Origin: Jidongwangia harbinensis
GTDB lineage: Bacteria; Actinomycetota; Actinomycetes; Mycobacteriales; Micromonosporaceae
Direction: 5' to 3'
Length of the DNA stretch: 64,000 bases
NCBI RefSeq assembly: GCF_020216025.1
Contig: NZ_JAIWNC010000036.1
Span: 1 to 64,000 of the forward strand
A program made the position numbers and the translations under genes. The notes under the pieces are model-generated. The model worked only from the letters and a program-made list of their open reading frames with translations. It was not told the DNA's origin and did not search any database. Every line of letters begins with the position of its first letter. Positions within the stretch are counted from its first letter, which is position 1. This document shows positions 49,826 to 58,272 of this stretch, one piece after another.

Positions 49826-49880
49826 GCCCGGCGCGGCTGAGCCCGGCGCGGCTGAGCCCGGCGCGGCTGAGCCCGGCGGC
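49812..49880 (+). repeat. 15-bp tandem repeats across a stop codon
   Basis: Four exact copies of CCCGGCGCGGCTGAG (49812-49871) and a partial fifth. The first copy contains the TGA stop of the TPR/FnIII gene, so the remaining copies are downstream of it. Confidence 0.85.
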
Positions 49881-50086
49881 TCCCCGGGCGTTGGACCGGG
49901 CGACGGCGTGGCTTCCGCCCGAGCCGCCCGGCGACGCCACCGGCAAACGGAGCACGGCAGACAGAGCGGCAGACAGAGCACGGCAACCGGGCGGCAACCG
50001 TTCGGCACCCGGTTCGCACCCCGGCGCCGCGAACGTGGACACCCACCGGCCGGACGGGCCGGAGGCCGACGGGAGGCGGGGGTGCG

Positions 50087-51718
50087 GTGACGACGGAGAC
50101 GGCACTGATCGCCGGTACCACCGCGGTCGAGGCCGAGCGCGCGGCCCTCGAGGCCACCCTGGCGGAGCTGGAGAGCCGCCGGATGTCGCGGTTCCGCACG
50201 CTGATCGAGCCGGCCGCCGCCGCGCAACGCCGGGCCGAGGAGCTCGGTGACGCGCAGCTGGCCCACCGGGCCCGGCTGCTCACCGCGGGCGTGCTGCTGC
50301 GCGAGGGGCGGTCGGCCGAGGGCGGTCAGGCGGCGCACCAGGTGCTGGCCTGGGCCGAGCGGCACGGCACCCCGTACCTGCTCGCCCGCACGCACCGGGA
50401 ACTGGCCGTCTTCTACCGTCTGGTGGGCGACGGTTCGGCGCAGCTGACGCACGCCGTGCAGTGCGTCGCGCACCTCACCGACGACGTACCCGAGGCGATC
50501 CGCTGCCGGCATCTGATGGCGCTGGCGGTGGCGCTGGACGAGACCGGTTCGCACGCCGAGGCGGACCGGCGGTTCCGGGAGGCGCTGGACCTGGCGGTCG
50601 CGGTCGGCGAGGACGAGCTGACGCTGTACATCCTGAACAACATGGCGTACACCGCGTACGAGCACGGCGACGAGGCGGCCGCGCGGGACCTGGTCGCCCG
50701 GATGCTCCAGGTGCGGGACCGCGGCGGGCGGGAGTTCAGCGCCAACGAACTCGACACGGTCGCCCGGATCGAGATGATGGGCGGCCGGTACGCCGCGGTG
50801 GAGGCGACGTTGCGGGCCGCGCTGGACGCCGGCCAGAGCACGCTGGTCGGCACCGAGGGCGACGCGCTGGCCGAGTGCGCGCTCACGCTGGCCGAGGCGC
50901 GGCGGCGGGACGGGCGGTACGACGACGCCCAGCAGGCGCTGGACGCCGCGCTGCGGATGTGCGCGGAACGGGGGCTGCACGCGGTCCGGGCGCGGGTCCG
51001 GCAGGAGCAGGCGGCACTGTACGCGGCGACCGGGCGGTACCGGGAGGCGTACGCGGAACACTGCGCCTTCCACGCCGACGCCACCGCGCTGCACTCCACG
51101 CAGCGGGAGGCCCGGGCCCGGGTGCTGCAGGCGGTGTTCGAGGCCACCGAGGCCCGCCGGGCCAGCGAGCACTTCCGGGAGATGGCGCACCGGGACGCGC
51201 TGACCGGGTTGCACAACCGGCGGTACGTCAACGAGCGGCTGCCCGCCCTGATCGGCGAGGCGGCCGTGCGGCGCACCCCGATCTCGCTCGCCATCGTCGA
51301 CCTGGACCACTTCAAACGGGTGAACGACACGCTCTCGCACAGCACCGGCGACACCGTGCTGCAGCACGTGGCGGAGATGCTGGAGGAGGCCGCGACCGGA
51401 CCGGCCGTGGCGGCGCGGATGGGCGGCGAGGAGTTCCTGCTGATCTTCCCGGGGGTGGACGCGGCCGGGGCGGCGCAGCGCTGCGAGCGGCTGCGGCTGC
51501 GCATCCGGGGGCACGGGTGGGGCCCGGTGACCGGCACGCTGCCGGTGACGGTAAGCGTGGGCGTCACCACCGTGCTGGACGGGCGGACCACGCCGTCGGC
51601 GATGCTGTCCCAGGCCGACCGCAACCTGTACGCGGCGAAGCGGGGCGGTCGGGACCGGGTGGTGATGGATACCGGGGCGTCCGCGGGGGTACACCCCCGT
51701 GGTGCTGACCACCGGTGA
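50087..51718 (+). CDS. TPR-GGDEF diguanylate cyclase
   Basis: A 543-residue soluble protein. The N-terminal ~370 residues are tetratricopeptide-like helical repeats (AEELGDAQLAHRARLLTAGV, HRELAVFYRLVGDGSAQLTH, LYILNNMAYTAYEHGDEAAA). The C-terminal GGDEF domain has FREMAHRDALTGLHNRRYVN, IAIVDLDHFKRVND-type substrate loop (LAIVDLDHFKRVNDTL) and an intact active site GGEEF near residue 446, so it should make c-di-GMP. No RxxD inhibitory site is seen before it. GTG start behind GGGAGGCGGGGG. The 3' end overlaps the next gene by 20 bases. TPRs suggest control by a protein partner; the upstream TPR membrane protein is a candidate. Confidence 0.88.
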   Translation: MTTETALIAGTTAVEAERAALEATLAELESRRMSRFRTLIEPAAAAQRRAEELGDAQLAHRARLLTAGVLLREGRSAEGGQAAHQVLAWAERHGTPYLLARTHRELAVFYRLVGDGSAQLTHAVQCVAHLTDDVPEAIRCRHLMALAVALDETGSHAEADRRFREALDLAVAVGEDELTLYILNNMAYTAYEHGDEAAARDLVARMLQVRDRGGREFSANELDTVARIEMMGGRYAAVEATLRAALDAGQSTLVGTEGDALAECALTLAEARRRDGRYDDAQQALDAALRMCAERGLHAVRARVRQEQAALYAATGRYREAYAEHCAFHADATALHSTQREARARVLQAVFEATEARRASEHFREMAHRDALTGLHNRRYVNERLPALIGEAAVRRTPISLAIVDLDHFKRVNDTLSHSTGDTVLQHVAEMLEEAATGPAVAARMGGEEFLLIFPGVDAAGAAQRCERLRLRIRGHGWGPVTGTLPVTVSVGVTTVLDGRTTPSAMLSQADRNLYAAKRGGRDRVVMDTGASAGVHPRGADHR

Positions 51719-52508
51719 CCTCGCCCTGGCCCTCGCGGCCCCCGCTCCCGTTCTCGGCTGGGCGAGCCGGTGGCGCACCGTCGCGGGCCTGCGCTGCCAC
51801 GAGCGGTTCCGGGACGACCGCACCGGCGGGCTGCCCGTGGTGCTGCTGCACGGGCTCGCCGTCTCGCACCGCTACCTGATGCCGACCGCGCACGCGCTGG
51901 CCGACCGCCACCCGGTGGTGGTACCGGACCTGCCGGGCTTCGGGCTCAGCGCCAAGCCGCGCACGGCGTTCGACGTGGGCCGGCACGCCGCGCACCTGGC
52001 CGCCCGGCTGGACGGCGCCGGGCTGTCCGGGGTCGCGGTGCTGGGCCACTCGTTCGGCGCCGAGGTGGCCGTCGCCCGGCCGGACCTGGTGGCCGCGCTG
52101 ATCCTGGCCGGCCCGACCGCGAACCCGGCCGCCCGGCACCGGCGCGGCCTGATCGGGCGGTTCGCGGTCGACCTGCTGGTGGAGGACCCGCGGCAGACCG
52201 CCATCCTGGCCCGGGACATGCGCGACGCGAAGCCGTGGCGGGTGTGGGCCACGCTCGGCCGGTCGGTGCACAACGCGGTGGAGGCGGACCTGGCCCGGGT
52301 GCGCGTGCCCACGCTGGTGCTCGGCGGCCAGTGGGACCCGATCGCGCCGCCGCGCTGGCGGCACCAGGTCGCCACGCTGTGCGGCGGCACCTCCGTCACC
52401 GTGCCGAGGGCCGGGCACAACGCGCTCACCACGGCCGGCCGGCGCAGCGCGGACCTGATCGCCGATCATCTCGCCGCGGTGATGCGTGCCCGGGCTGTTA
52501 CCGGGTAA
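51699..52508 (+). CDS. alpha/beta hydrolase (Ser nucleophile)
   Basis: A 269-residue hydrolase: oxyanion motif VVLLHGLAVSHRYL, PDLPGFGLSAKP, nucleophile elbow LGHSFGAEVA, acid in LGGQWDPIAPP and histidine in RAGHNALTT. A general esterase/lipase fold, substrate unknown. GTG start lies inside the 3' end of the diguanylate cyclase gene (20-base overlap), implying co-translation with c-di-GMP synthesis. A small membrane-protein gene follows within 9 bases. Confidence 0.85.
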   Translation: MVLTTGDLALALAAPAPVLGWASRWRTVAGLRCHERFRDDRTGGLPVVLLHGLAVSHRYLMPTAHALADRHPVVVPDLPGFGLSAKPRTAFDVGRHAAHLAARLDGAGLSGVAVLGHSFGAEVAVARPDLVAALILAGPTANPAARHRRGLIGRFAVDLLVEDPRQTAILARDMRDAKPWRVWATLGRSVHNAVEADLARVRVPTLVLGGQWDPIAPPRWRHQVATLCGGTSVTVPRAGHNALTTAGRRSADLIADHLAAVMRARAVTG

Positions 52509-52517
52509 GCGAGGCCC

Positions 52518-52637
52518 ATGCGTATCGGAAACACCGAGGTTCGAGTGTTCGGCGGCGGGCTCGGCTGCCTCACCATGATCGTGCTGTCCGTGCTCGCCTC
52601 GGTGGTGCTCACCGTGCTGCTCAACGTGCTGCTGTGA
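52518..52637 (+). CDS. 39-residue single-helix membrane microprotein
   Basis: MRIGNTEVRVFGGGLGCLTM then IVLSVLASVVLTVLLNVLL: a short soluble N-terminus with a Gly-rich turn and a 19-residue hydrophobic helix reaching the stop. It is preceded by a GCGAGG ribosome-binding site, 9 bases after the hydrolase stop, and overlaps the convergent EEP gene's 3' end by 17 bases. The same Gly-Gly-Gly-Leu-Gly-Cys helix pattern occurs in small actinobacterial proteins annotated as hypothetical. Confidence 0.55.
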   Translation: MRIGNTEVRVFGGGLGCLTMIVLSVLASVVLTVLLNVLL

Positions 52638-53421
52638 GGTCCAGGTCCACCGCCACCGGGTAGTGGTCCGAGGCATGCTCGGCGGCGCCGCCGCGGACCA
52701 CCCGGGTACCGCCCGCCAGGCCCGCCGCCGCCGGACCGGCCAGCACGTAGTCCAGGCGCATGCCGGAGAACTCCGCCCCGCCGCCCGCCGAGGTGGGCGC
52801 GGTCCGCCCGTCGCCGTCGCCGCGCCACAGGTCGGCGAAGCCGGCGCGGGCGAACGCGGCCATCGCCCGGGTGTCCGCGCCCCCGTCCGCGGCCAGGTGC
52901 CGGCGGCGGTGGAGCGGGGCGAGCCGGGCCAGCGTGCCGGTGTGGTCTGTGTCCGGGTCGAGCGAGTTGAGGTCGCCGGCCAGCAGCACCAGGCGGGTGC
53001 CGGACGCGTACCGGGCGGCCAGCCAGCGGGCCTCGCGCAGCCGCCGGTACGGCGAGAACGGGTTGAGGTGGGTGCTCACCACGGTCAGCGGGCCGGCGTC
53101 GGTGGACACCGTGGCGACCGCGGCGGCGTGGTGCAGCCGCCACCGCACCGAGGCGGTCCGGGTGAACCGCAGCGGCGGCCGGGCCAGCACGGCCACCGGC
53201 TGGCCGAACACCGACCGGGACAGGTGCGCGGTCATGCCGAGCGCGTCGGCGACCGCCCGCATCCGGCGGCCGCCGTGCCGGTCGAAGTCCCGCAGTTCCT
53301 GCAGGGCCAGCAGGTCCGGCCGGGCACCGCGGAGGACCTCGACGACGGCACCGAGGCGGTCGCCGCGGCCCCGGTCCACGCCGCCGGTCTTGATGTTCCA
53401 GGTGACCAGGCGGAGCGTCAC
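52621..53421 (-). CDS. endonuclease/exonuclease/phosphatase (EEP) family protein
   Basis: A 266-residue EEP-fold hydrolase: RLVTWNIKTGG (metal-binding Asn), LLALQELRDFDR (catalytic Glu), VVSTHLNPFSPYRR, LLAGDLNSLDPDTD (Asp-x-Asn), and the terminal SDHYPVAVDLDL (catalytic Asp-His). The fold serves phosphodiester or phospholipid cleavage; no signal peptide is seen. GTG start overlaps the double-PAP2 stop by four bases, so it is the last gene of a coupled membrane-lipid operon, which favours a lipid or sugar-phosphate substrate. Confidence 0.88.
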   Translation of the reverse strand: MTLRLVTWNIKTGGVDRGRGDRLGAVVEVLRGARPDLLALQELRDFDRHGGRRMRAVADALGMTAHLSRSVFGQPVAVLARPPLRFTRTASVRWRLHHAAAVATVSTDAGPLTVVSTHLNPFSPYRRLREARWLAARYASGTRLVLLAGDLNSLDPDTDHTGTLARLAPLHRRRHLAADGGADTRAMAAFARAGFADLWRGDGDGRTAPTSAGGGAEFSGMRLDYVLAGPAAAGLAGGTRVVRGGAAEHASDHYPVAVDLDLTAAR

Positions 53422-54893
53422 GGAGCCGGGGTTCCGGCGGTGGCCGGCTTCTCGTTCGGCCGGAGCACCCACCACAGCAGACCGATCCAGAGCGTGGTCA
53501 GGATCGCCGCGCCGAGCAGGTCGGTCGGGTGGTGCATGCCGCGGTACATCCGGGACAGCGCCACCCCGGCCGGCATGACGACCGCGAACACCACCGCGAG
53601 GTAGCGCCACCGCTGCGAGACCCGGCCCATGATCAGAATCGCGATGGCCACCCAGACGCACATGGTGGCGGCGATGTGCCCGGACGGGAACGACGACGTG
53701 GGCATCTGCCCGTCCAGCTGCTCCACCGGCGGCCGGGCCCGCTGCACCGAGGCGGCGGTGCAGAGGAACAGCGTCAGCTCGCCCACCATGGTGAGCGCCA
53801 GGAACAGCACCGGCCGCCACTGCCGCCAGACGGCCAGCGCGATCGGGCAGAACACCAGCGAGATGATCAGGATGGCGTGGGTGTCGCCGGCCTTGCTCCA
53901 CAGCCAGCTGAGGTCGTCCAGCCCCGGCGTCCGGAACGTCTGCAGCCAGCGCACCGTGCCGTCGTCGAACCGGCCCAGCCAGGTGCCCTCGGTCTGGTTC
54001 TTCAGCAGGTACCCGATCAGGTAGAGCACGCCGAAGATGAGTGCCCAGCCGGTCAGGATCTCGGTGGCCTTCACCCACCGGTGCGGCACCGGCCGGGCCG
54101 AGTCCGGTGCCGGCTTGACCGCGTCGGCCGCCTCCGGTTCCAGGCCCTCGTCGAGCGGCGCGACCGGATGCCCGGCCTCCCGGCGCCACACCCGGAACGC
54201 GTACGCGGTGACGCTCAGCCACAGCGCGCCGAGCAGCCAGCCGGCCAGCACGTCCGTCAGGTAGTGCACGCCCAGCGCGATCCGGGTCAGGCCGACCGCG
54301 AAGACGACCAGCCCGAGCGACGCGATGAACAGTTTGCGGTAGCGCACCGCCGGCAGGAACACCAGCAGCAGCGCGCCGTACACCACCATGGCGCCGAGGG
54401 CGTGCCCGCTCGGGAAGCTGTTGCCGGGTGCCGTGGCCACCGGCGCGTCCACCACCGGGCGCAGGCGGCCGACCAGGGCCTTCACCGACGGGTCGAGCAG
54501 CAGCGCGCCGACGCCGGTGACCACCAGGTAGACCGCGAGCCGGGTCCGGTGCCGGACCAGCAGCAGCACCACGGTGATCCCGACCAGCCAGAACATGAAC
54601 GGCCGTCCGCCCAGCCGGGAGATCCCGTTGAGCGCGTTGACCAGGTACGACCGCGGCGAGACCAGCTCGTTCAGCTCCCGGGCGACACCCCGGTCGACGC
54701 TCAGCACCGGGCCCACGTTGAGCTGGACCAGCAGCAGGAGCAGGCCGAAGCCGATTCCGATCGCCACCACTACGAGCAGACCCAGCACGCTGCGCTCGGC
54801 GAAGTGCCGCAGCGGCGCCCAGCCGGCTCGTTCCCGAATCTTCCCGTCGTCGTCGCCGGGTGCGGCGACCACACCGGCCTCCTGGGTAACCAT
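53418..54893 (-). CDS. double PAP2-family membrane phosphatase
   Basis: A 491-residue membrane protein with two PAP2 domains. The first has KALVGRLRPVVDA, NSFPSGHALGAM and TRIALGVHYLTDVLAG (complete C1-C3 motifs). After a ~60-residue cytoplasmic linker, the second has RARPPVEQL, SSFPSGHIAATM and SRMYRGMHHPTDLLGA; its C1 motif is less canonical (QRARPP). PAP2 enzymes dephosphorylate phosphatidic acid or undecaprenyl pyrophosphate. Fusion of two is uncommon, suggesting an internal duplication. It overlaps the EEP gene (GTGA) and follows BrkB by 30 bases. Confidence 0.9.
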   Translation of the reverse strand: MVTQEAGVVAAPGDDDGKIRERAGWAPLRHFAERSVLGLLVVVAIGIGFGLLLLLVQLNVGPVLSVDRGVARELNELVSPRSYLVNALNGISRLGGRPFMFWLVGITVVLLLVRHRTRLAVYLVVTGVGALLLDPSVKALVGRLRPVVDAPVATAPGNSFPSGHALGAMVVYGALLLVFLPAVRYRKLFIASLGLVVFAVGLTRIALGVHYLTDVLAGWLLGALWLSVTAYAFRVWRREAGHPVAPLDEGLEPEAADAVKPAPDSARPVPHRWVKATEILTGWALIFGVLYLIGYLLKNQTEGTWLGRFDDGTVRWLQTFRTPGLDDLSWLWSKAGDTHAILIISLVFCPIALAVWRQWRPVLFLALTMVGELTLFLCTAASVQRARPPVEQLDGQMPTSSFPSGHIAATMCVWVAIAILIMGRVSQRWRYLAVVFAVVMPAGVALSRMYRGMHHPTDLLGAAILTTLWIGLLWWVLRPNEKPATAGTPAP

Positions 54894-54923
54894 GGCGCCG
54901 CTCTTACCCGATGGCGCCGAGGC

Positions 54924-55925
54924 TCACACCGGGCTGCCCCGGGAGGCCGCGTCGGTCTGCGGTTCGTCGTCCGAACCGGGGTGCCAGCGATCCTCCGGTG
55001 CGGGGACCACGCCGACCCGGTTCGCCTCCAGTTGCGCGGCGAACGCCAGGCCGAGGAAGAACGCGATGCCGGTCAGGTTGGCCCAGAGCAGCAGCGCCAT
55101 CATGGCGGTGAGCGGGCCGTAGGTGGCGCCGAAACCGTCGCTGATCCGGACGTACCCGGCCAGTGCCAGGCTGGCCAGCCACCACAGCACGGTGGCCACC
55201 GCGGCGCCGAAGAGCAGCCAGGACAGCGCCGGCTGCTTGCGCCGCGGTGCCTGTTCGAAGAGCAGGCCGACGGCGAAGACGATCAGCGCCAGGCTGAGCG
55301 GCCAGCGCACGAAGTCCCAGGCGGTCCGCACGCCGCCGCCCCAGCCGAGGTGCTCGGCCGCGGAGTCGCCGGCCGCCCGGCCCGCCACCAGCAGTAGGAA
55401 GCCGAACAGCGCGGGCAGCCCGGCCACCACGGCGAGCGCCGCGGCGCGGACGTACTTGCGCAGCGCCGGGCGGTCCCGTTCGACGCCGTAGATGCGGTTC
55501 GCGCCCCGCTCGATCTGCGCCATCGCGGTGGTCAGCGCGACCAGGCCGGTGATCAGGCCGAGCGCCAGCGCCAGCTCACCGGCCTCCTCGGTACGGTCGT
55601 CGTCCTGCAGCAGGTCGCGCACCAGCGGCTCGCTGGCACCCGGGGTGAGCGCCAGCACGGTGTCCGCGACGATCTGGCCGCCCTCCTCGGCGCCCAGGTC
55701 GGTGGCGAGCCCGGACAGCGCGATGAGGAACGGCACGATGGCCAGGCACAGCTGCAGGGCGAGCGCGCGGGAGTGGCTGAAGCCGTCGCCGTACCGGAAG
55801 CGCACGAACGCGTCCCGCAGCAGCGGCCAGCGACCGTAGTGGCGCAACGCCAGGAACGCGTCGTCCGCGGACAGCTGGTCGCCGGGCATCATCCGGGTTT
55901 CCGGGACCGGTTCGGTCGAACTCAC
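54924..55925 (-). CDS. YihY/virulence factor BrkB family membrane protein
   Basis: A 333-residue protein with six helices and the BrkB signature (FSHSRALALQLCLAIVPFLI, ALSGLATDLG; IERGANRIYGVERDRPALRK, YVRAAALAVVAGLPALFGFL; TYGPLTAMMALLLWANLTGI, AFFLGLAFAAQLEANR). A GTG start overlaps the diacylglycerol kinase stop by four bases. Despite the name, the family has no proven RNase or virulence role; it may act in lipid transport, which fits its operon. Confidence 0.9.
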   Translation of the reverse strand: MSSTEPVPETRMMPGDQLSADDAFLALRHYGRWPLLRDAFVRFRYGDGFSHSRALALQLCLAIVPFLIALSGLATDLGAEEGGQIVADTVLALTPGASEPLVRDLLQDDDRTEEAGELALALGLITGLVALTTAMAQIERGANRIYGVERDRPALRKYVRAAALAVVAGLPALFGFLLLVAGRAAGDSAAEHLGWGGGVRTAWDFVRWPLSLALIVFAVGLLFEQAPRRKQPALSWLLFGAAVATVLWWLASLALAGYVRISDGFGATYGPLTAMMALLLWANLTGIAFFLGLAFAAQLEANRVGVVPAPEDRWHPGSDDEPQTDAASRGSPV

Positions 55926-56893
55926 TCAGCCTCCTCTGCTGCCGCGCGCACCCCCTCGGCAGCCCGCTGAGCGGCGCCGGAATCGTATGCCAGGTCGGGG
56001 TCGCCGTCGGGTTGCGGCACGCACAGCAGCAGCGCCCGGTGCCGGATCTGCACGGTCAGGCTCTTGCCCGGGTCGATCAGGTCGCCGTCCAGCTGGCGGG
56101 GCTGCGCCCGGTTGCTGCGGATCTCCACCCGCTCGGCCCGGTACGTCTCCATCAGCGGGATCCGCTCGTGCCGGCGCACCACCGCCCAGCCCAGCGACGC
56201 CCAGTGCGCCAGGCTCCGCGGGCTCAGCACGGCCACGTCCAGCTTGCCGTCGTCCGGGGCGGCGTCGCTGAGCAGCCGTACGCCGCCCTGCAGCCGGCCC
56301 ACGTTGCCCACGATCACGGTCCGCGGCCGGCGCATCATCGGGCGCCCGCCGTCCAGCACGATCCGGACCCGCATCGGCCGGTCCCGCAGGTGCTTCACCG
56401 CGCCGCCGACGTACGCCAGCCAGCCGATCCGCTTCTTGGCCGTCTCCGACGTACCCTCCAGCATCTTGGCGTCGAAGCCCATCCCGGCCATCACCGCGAA
56501 GCACTGGTCGCCGACCGCGCCCACGTCGATCCGCTTGCGACCGCCCTCCAGCGCCACCTCCACGCCGGTGGCCGCGTCGCCGGCCAGGCCGAGGTTCGCG
56601 GCGAGCAGGTTGCCGGTCCCGGCCGGCAGCACCGCCATCGCCACGTCCGTGCCGGCCAGCGCGGTGACCACCGCCATCACGGTGCCGTCACCGCCGCACG
56701 CGAAGATCAGCTCGGCGCCGTTCTTGACCGCCTGCTCGGCCTGCCCGCGACCGGCGTCCTCGGGGGTGGTCTCGTACCAGGCCGGCTCGGGCCAGCCCGC
56801 CTGGGACAGGCCGGCGCCGATCAGACGGCGCAGTTCGTCCATGTCCGGGACCTTGACGGGGTTAACGACGACGGCGGAGCGGGGACCAGTCAC
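55922..56893 (-). CDS. diacylglycerol/sphingosine kinase-family lipid kinase (DgkB/YegS type)
   Basis: A 323-residue lipid kinase: N-terminal VTGPRSAVVVNPVKVPDMDE, nucleotide-binding FACGGDGTVMAVV (residues 65-77), VLPAGTGNLLAANLGL (88-103), then the C-terminal beta-sandwich ending QLDGDLIDPGKSLTVQIRHR. The kinase phosphorylates diacylglycerol or a related lipid, feeding phosphatidic acid that downstream PAP2 domains could hydrolyse. GTG 56893 heads a four-gene operon with overlapping stops and starts. Confidence 0.9.
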   Translation of the reverse strand: MTGPRSAVVVNPVKVPDMDELRRLIGAGLSQAGWPEPAWYETTPEDAGRGQAEQAVKNGAELIFACGGDGTVMAVVTALAGTDVAMAVLPAGTGNLLAANLGLAGDAATGVEVALEGGRKRIDVGAVGDQCFAVMAGMGFDAKMLEGTSETAKKRIGWLAYVGGAVKHLRDRPMRVRIVLDGGRPMMRRPRTVIVGNVGRLQGGVRLLSDAAPDDGKLDVAVLSPRSLAHWASLGWAVVRRHERIPLMETYRAERVEIRSNRAQPRQLDGDLIDPGKSLTVQIRHRALLLCVPQPDGDPDLAYDSGAAQRAAEGVRAAAEEAE

Positions 56894-56956
56894 GGCGTCA
56901 GTGTGCCGGAGCAACGTCACGACGGCATGTCGGGGTTCGGTGCGGTAGGAAGGACC

Positions 56957-57460
56957 ATGATGCGGAACACGTTCACGTATGCCGAGGTCGGCGCCACCCG
57001 GGAGGGCCGTCTGCCGCCCGGCTACCACCGCCTGCACCACCGGGTGCGGATCTCCGGCGACCCGGCGTCCTTCACCCGGGCGAAGGACGCGGTGCTGACC
57101 TTCGCGATGCACCAGCGGGCCGGCGCGCGGATCCGCACCGACGCCGCCCGGGCCGCGCCCGGGGTGCGGCTCACCGTGACGCTCGGGCCGTTCACCGTGC
57201 CGTGCGAGGTGGTCTACGTGATCGACGAGCCGGACCGGGCCGGGTTCGGCTACGGCACCCTGCCGGGCCATCAGGAACGCGGTGAGGAGGCGTTCTTCGT
57301 GGAGCGCGACGCGCACGGCGTGTGGCTGCGGGTGACCGCGTTCAGCCGGCCGGCCCGCTGGCCGACGATCCTGGCCGGCCCGCTGGCGGTGGCGGTGCAG
57401 CACGGCTTCGCCCGGCTGCTGGGCCGCTCGCTGCGCCGGATCTGTACCGTGAACGTGTGA
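56957..57460 (+). CDS. DUF1990 family protein
   Basis: A 167-residue protein with the DUF1990 pattern: TFTYAEVGATREGRLPPGYH, FAMHQRAGARIRTDAARAAP, RLTVTLGPFTVPCEVVYVID, GFGYGTLPGHQERGEEAFFV, FSRPARWPTILAGPLAVAVQ. The family is uncharacterised but compact and conserved (START/SRPBCC-like by appearance). AGGAAGGA precedes two tandem ATG codons. Its TGA overlaps the GTG of the MBL-fold gene by four bases. It is divergent from the lipid-kinase operon, 63 bases away. Confidence 0.85.
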   Translation: MMRNTFTYAEVGATREGRLPPGYHRLHHRVRISGDPASFTRAKDAVLTFAMHQRAGARIRTDAARAAPGVRLTVTLGPFTVPCEVVYVIDEPDRAGFGYGTLPGHQERGEEAFFVERDAHGVWLRVTAFSRPARWPTILAGPLAVAVQHGFARLLGRSLRRICTVNV

Positions 57461-58272
57461 ACCGGACCAGCGTCACCTGGTGGGGCCACAGCACCGTGTG
57501 GCTGGCGGACTCCGGTGTCTCGCTGCTCACCGACCCGCTGCTCACCGATCGCGTGGTGCACCTGCGCCGGCGCGCCGGGGTGGCCCCGCGGCTGCCCGGC
57601 ACGCCGGACGCGGTGCTGCTCTCCCACCTGCACGCCGACCACTGCCACCTGCCGTCGCTGCGGGCCCTGCCGGGCGAGCCGCTGCTCGTGGTGCCCCGCG
57701 GCGCCGCCGGGTTCATCGCCCGCGGTCTGGGCCGGGCGGCCGGCGACCGCTGTGTGGAACTCGCGCCCGGCGAGTCGACCACGGTCGGCGCGGTCCGGGT
57801 GCGGGCGGTGCCCGCCGCCCACCCCGGCGGCCGCGGGCCCTGGTCGCGGCAGCAGGCGGTGGCCCTCGGCTTCGTGGTGGAGGGCTCCGCGCGCACCTGG
57901 TACGCCGGCGACACCGGCCTGTTCGACGCGATGACCGACCTCGGCCCGCTGGACCTGGCGCTGATCCCGGTCGGCGGCTGGGGTCCCACGCTGGCGCCGC
58001 ACGGCCACCTCGACCCGGCGGCGGCGGCCGAGGCGCTGCGCCGGGTCCGGGCGGCGTGGGCGGTGCCGGTGCACTACGGCACGTTCTGGCCGGCCGGCCT
58101 TGGCCGGCTGCGGCCGCACCTGTTCGCCGCGCCCGGCGAGGAGTTCGCCCGCCAGGCGGCGCGGACCGCTCCGGACAGCCGGGTGCGGCTGCTCGCCCAC
58201 GGCGCGGAGCTGACCGTACGCCCGGGCGGCGCGGTCTCACCGGACGCGACCCTGGCCGGAGACGACGCGTGA
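57457..58272 (+). CDS. metallo-beta-lactamase-fold hydrolase (UlaG-like)
   Basis: A 271-residue MBL protein. The zinc site reads LSHLHADHCHLPSL (His57-x-His59-x-Asp61-His62); VVPRGAAG and RAVPAAHPGGRGPW supply the next histidine, and WYAGDTGLFDAM the bridging Asp. GHLDPAAAAEALRRVRA and VPVHYGTFWP close the site. UlaG/RomA-type members hydrolyse phosphoester or lactone bonds. It is coupled by GTGA overlaps to both neighbours. Confidence 0.87.
   Translation: MNRTSVTWWGHSTVWLADSGVSLLTDPLLTDRVVHLRRRAGVAPRLPGTPDAVLLSHLHADHCHLPSLRALPGEPLLVVPRGAAGFIARGLGRAAGDRCVELAPGESTTVGAVRVRAVPAAHPGGRGPWSRQQAVALGFVVEGSARTWYAGDTGLFDAMTDLGPLDLALIPVGGWGPTLAPHGHLDPAAAAEALRRVRAAWAVPVHYGTFWPAGLGRLRPHLFAAPGEEFARQAARTAPDSRVRLLAHGAELTVRPGGAVSPDATLAGDDA

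Noticed and set aside
49812..49880. 15-base repeats as a CRISPR or iteron origin
   Set aside because: Contiguous units without spacers, no replication gene, and inside or next to a coding 3' end.
47930..51823. A 1297-codon open frame on the minus strand opposite the TPR and GGDEF genes
   Set aside because: Composition is dominated by Arg, Gly and Pro, with no motif. The plus strand carries TPR, FnIII and GGEEF motifs.
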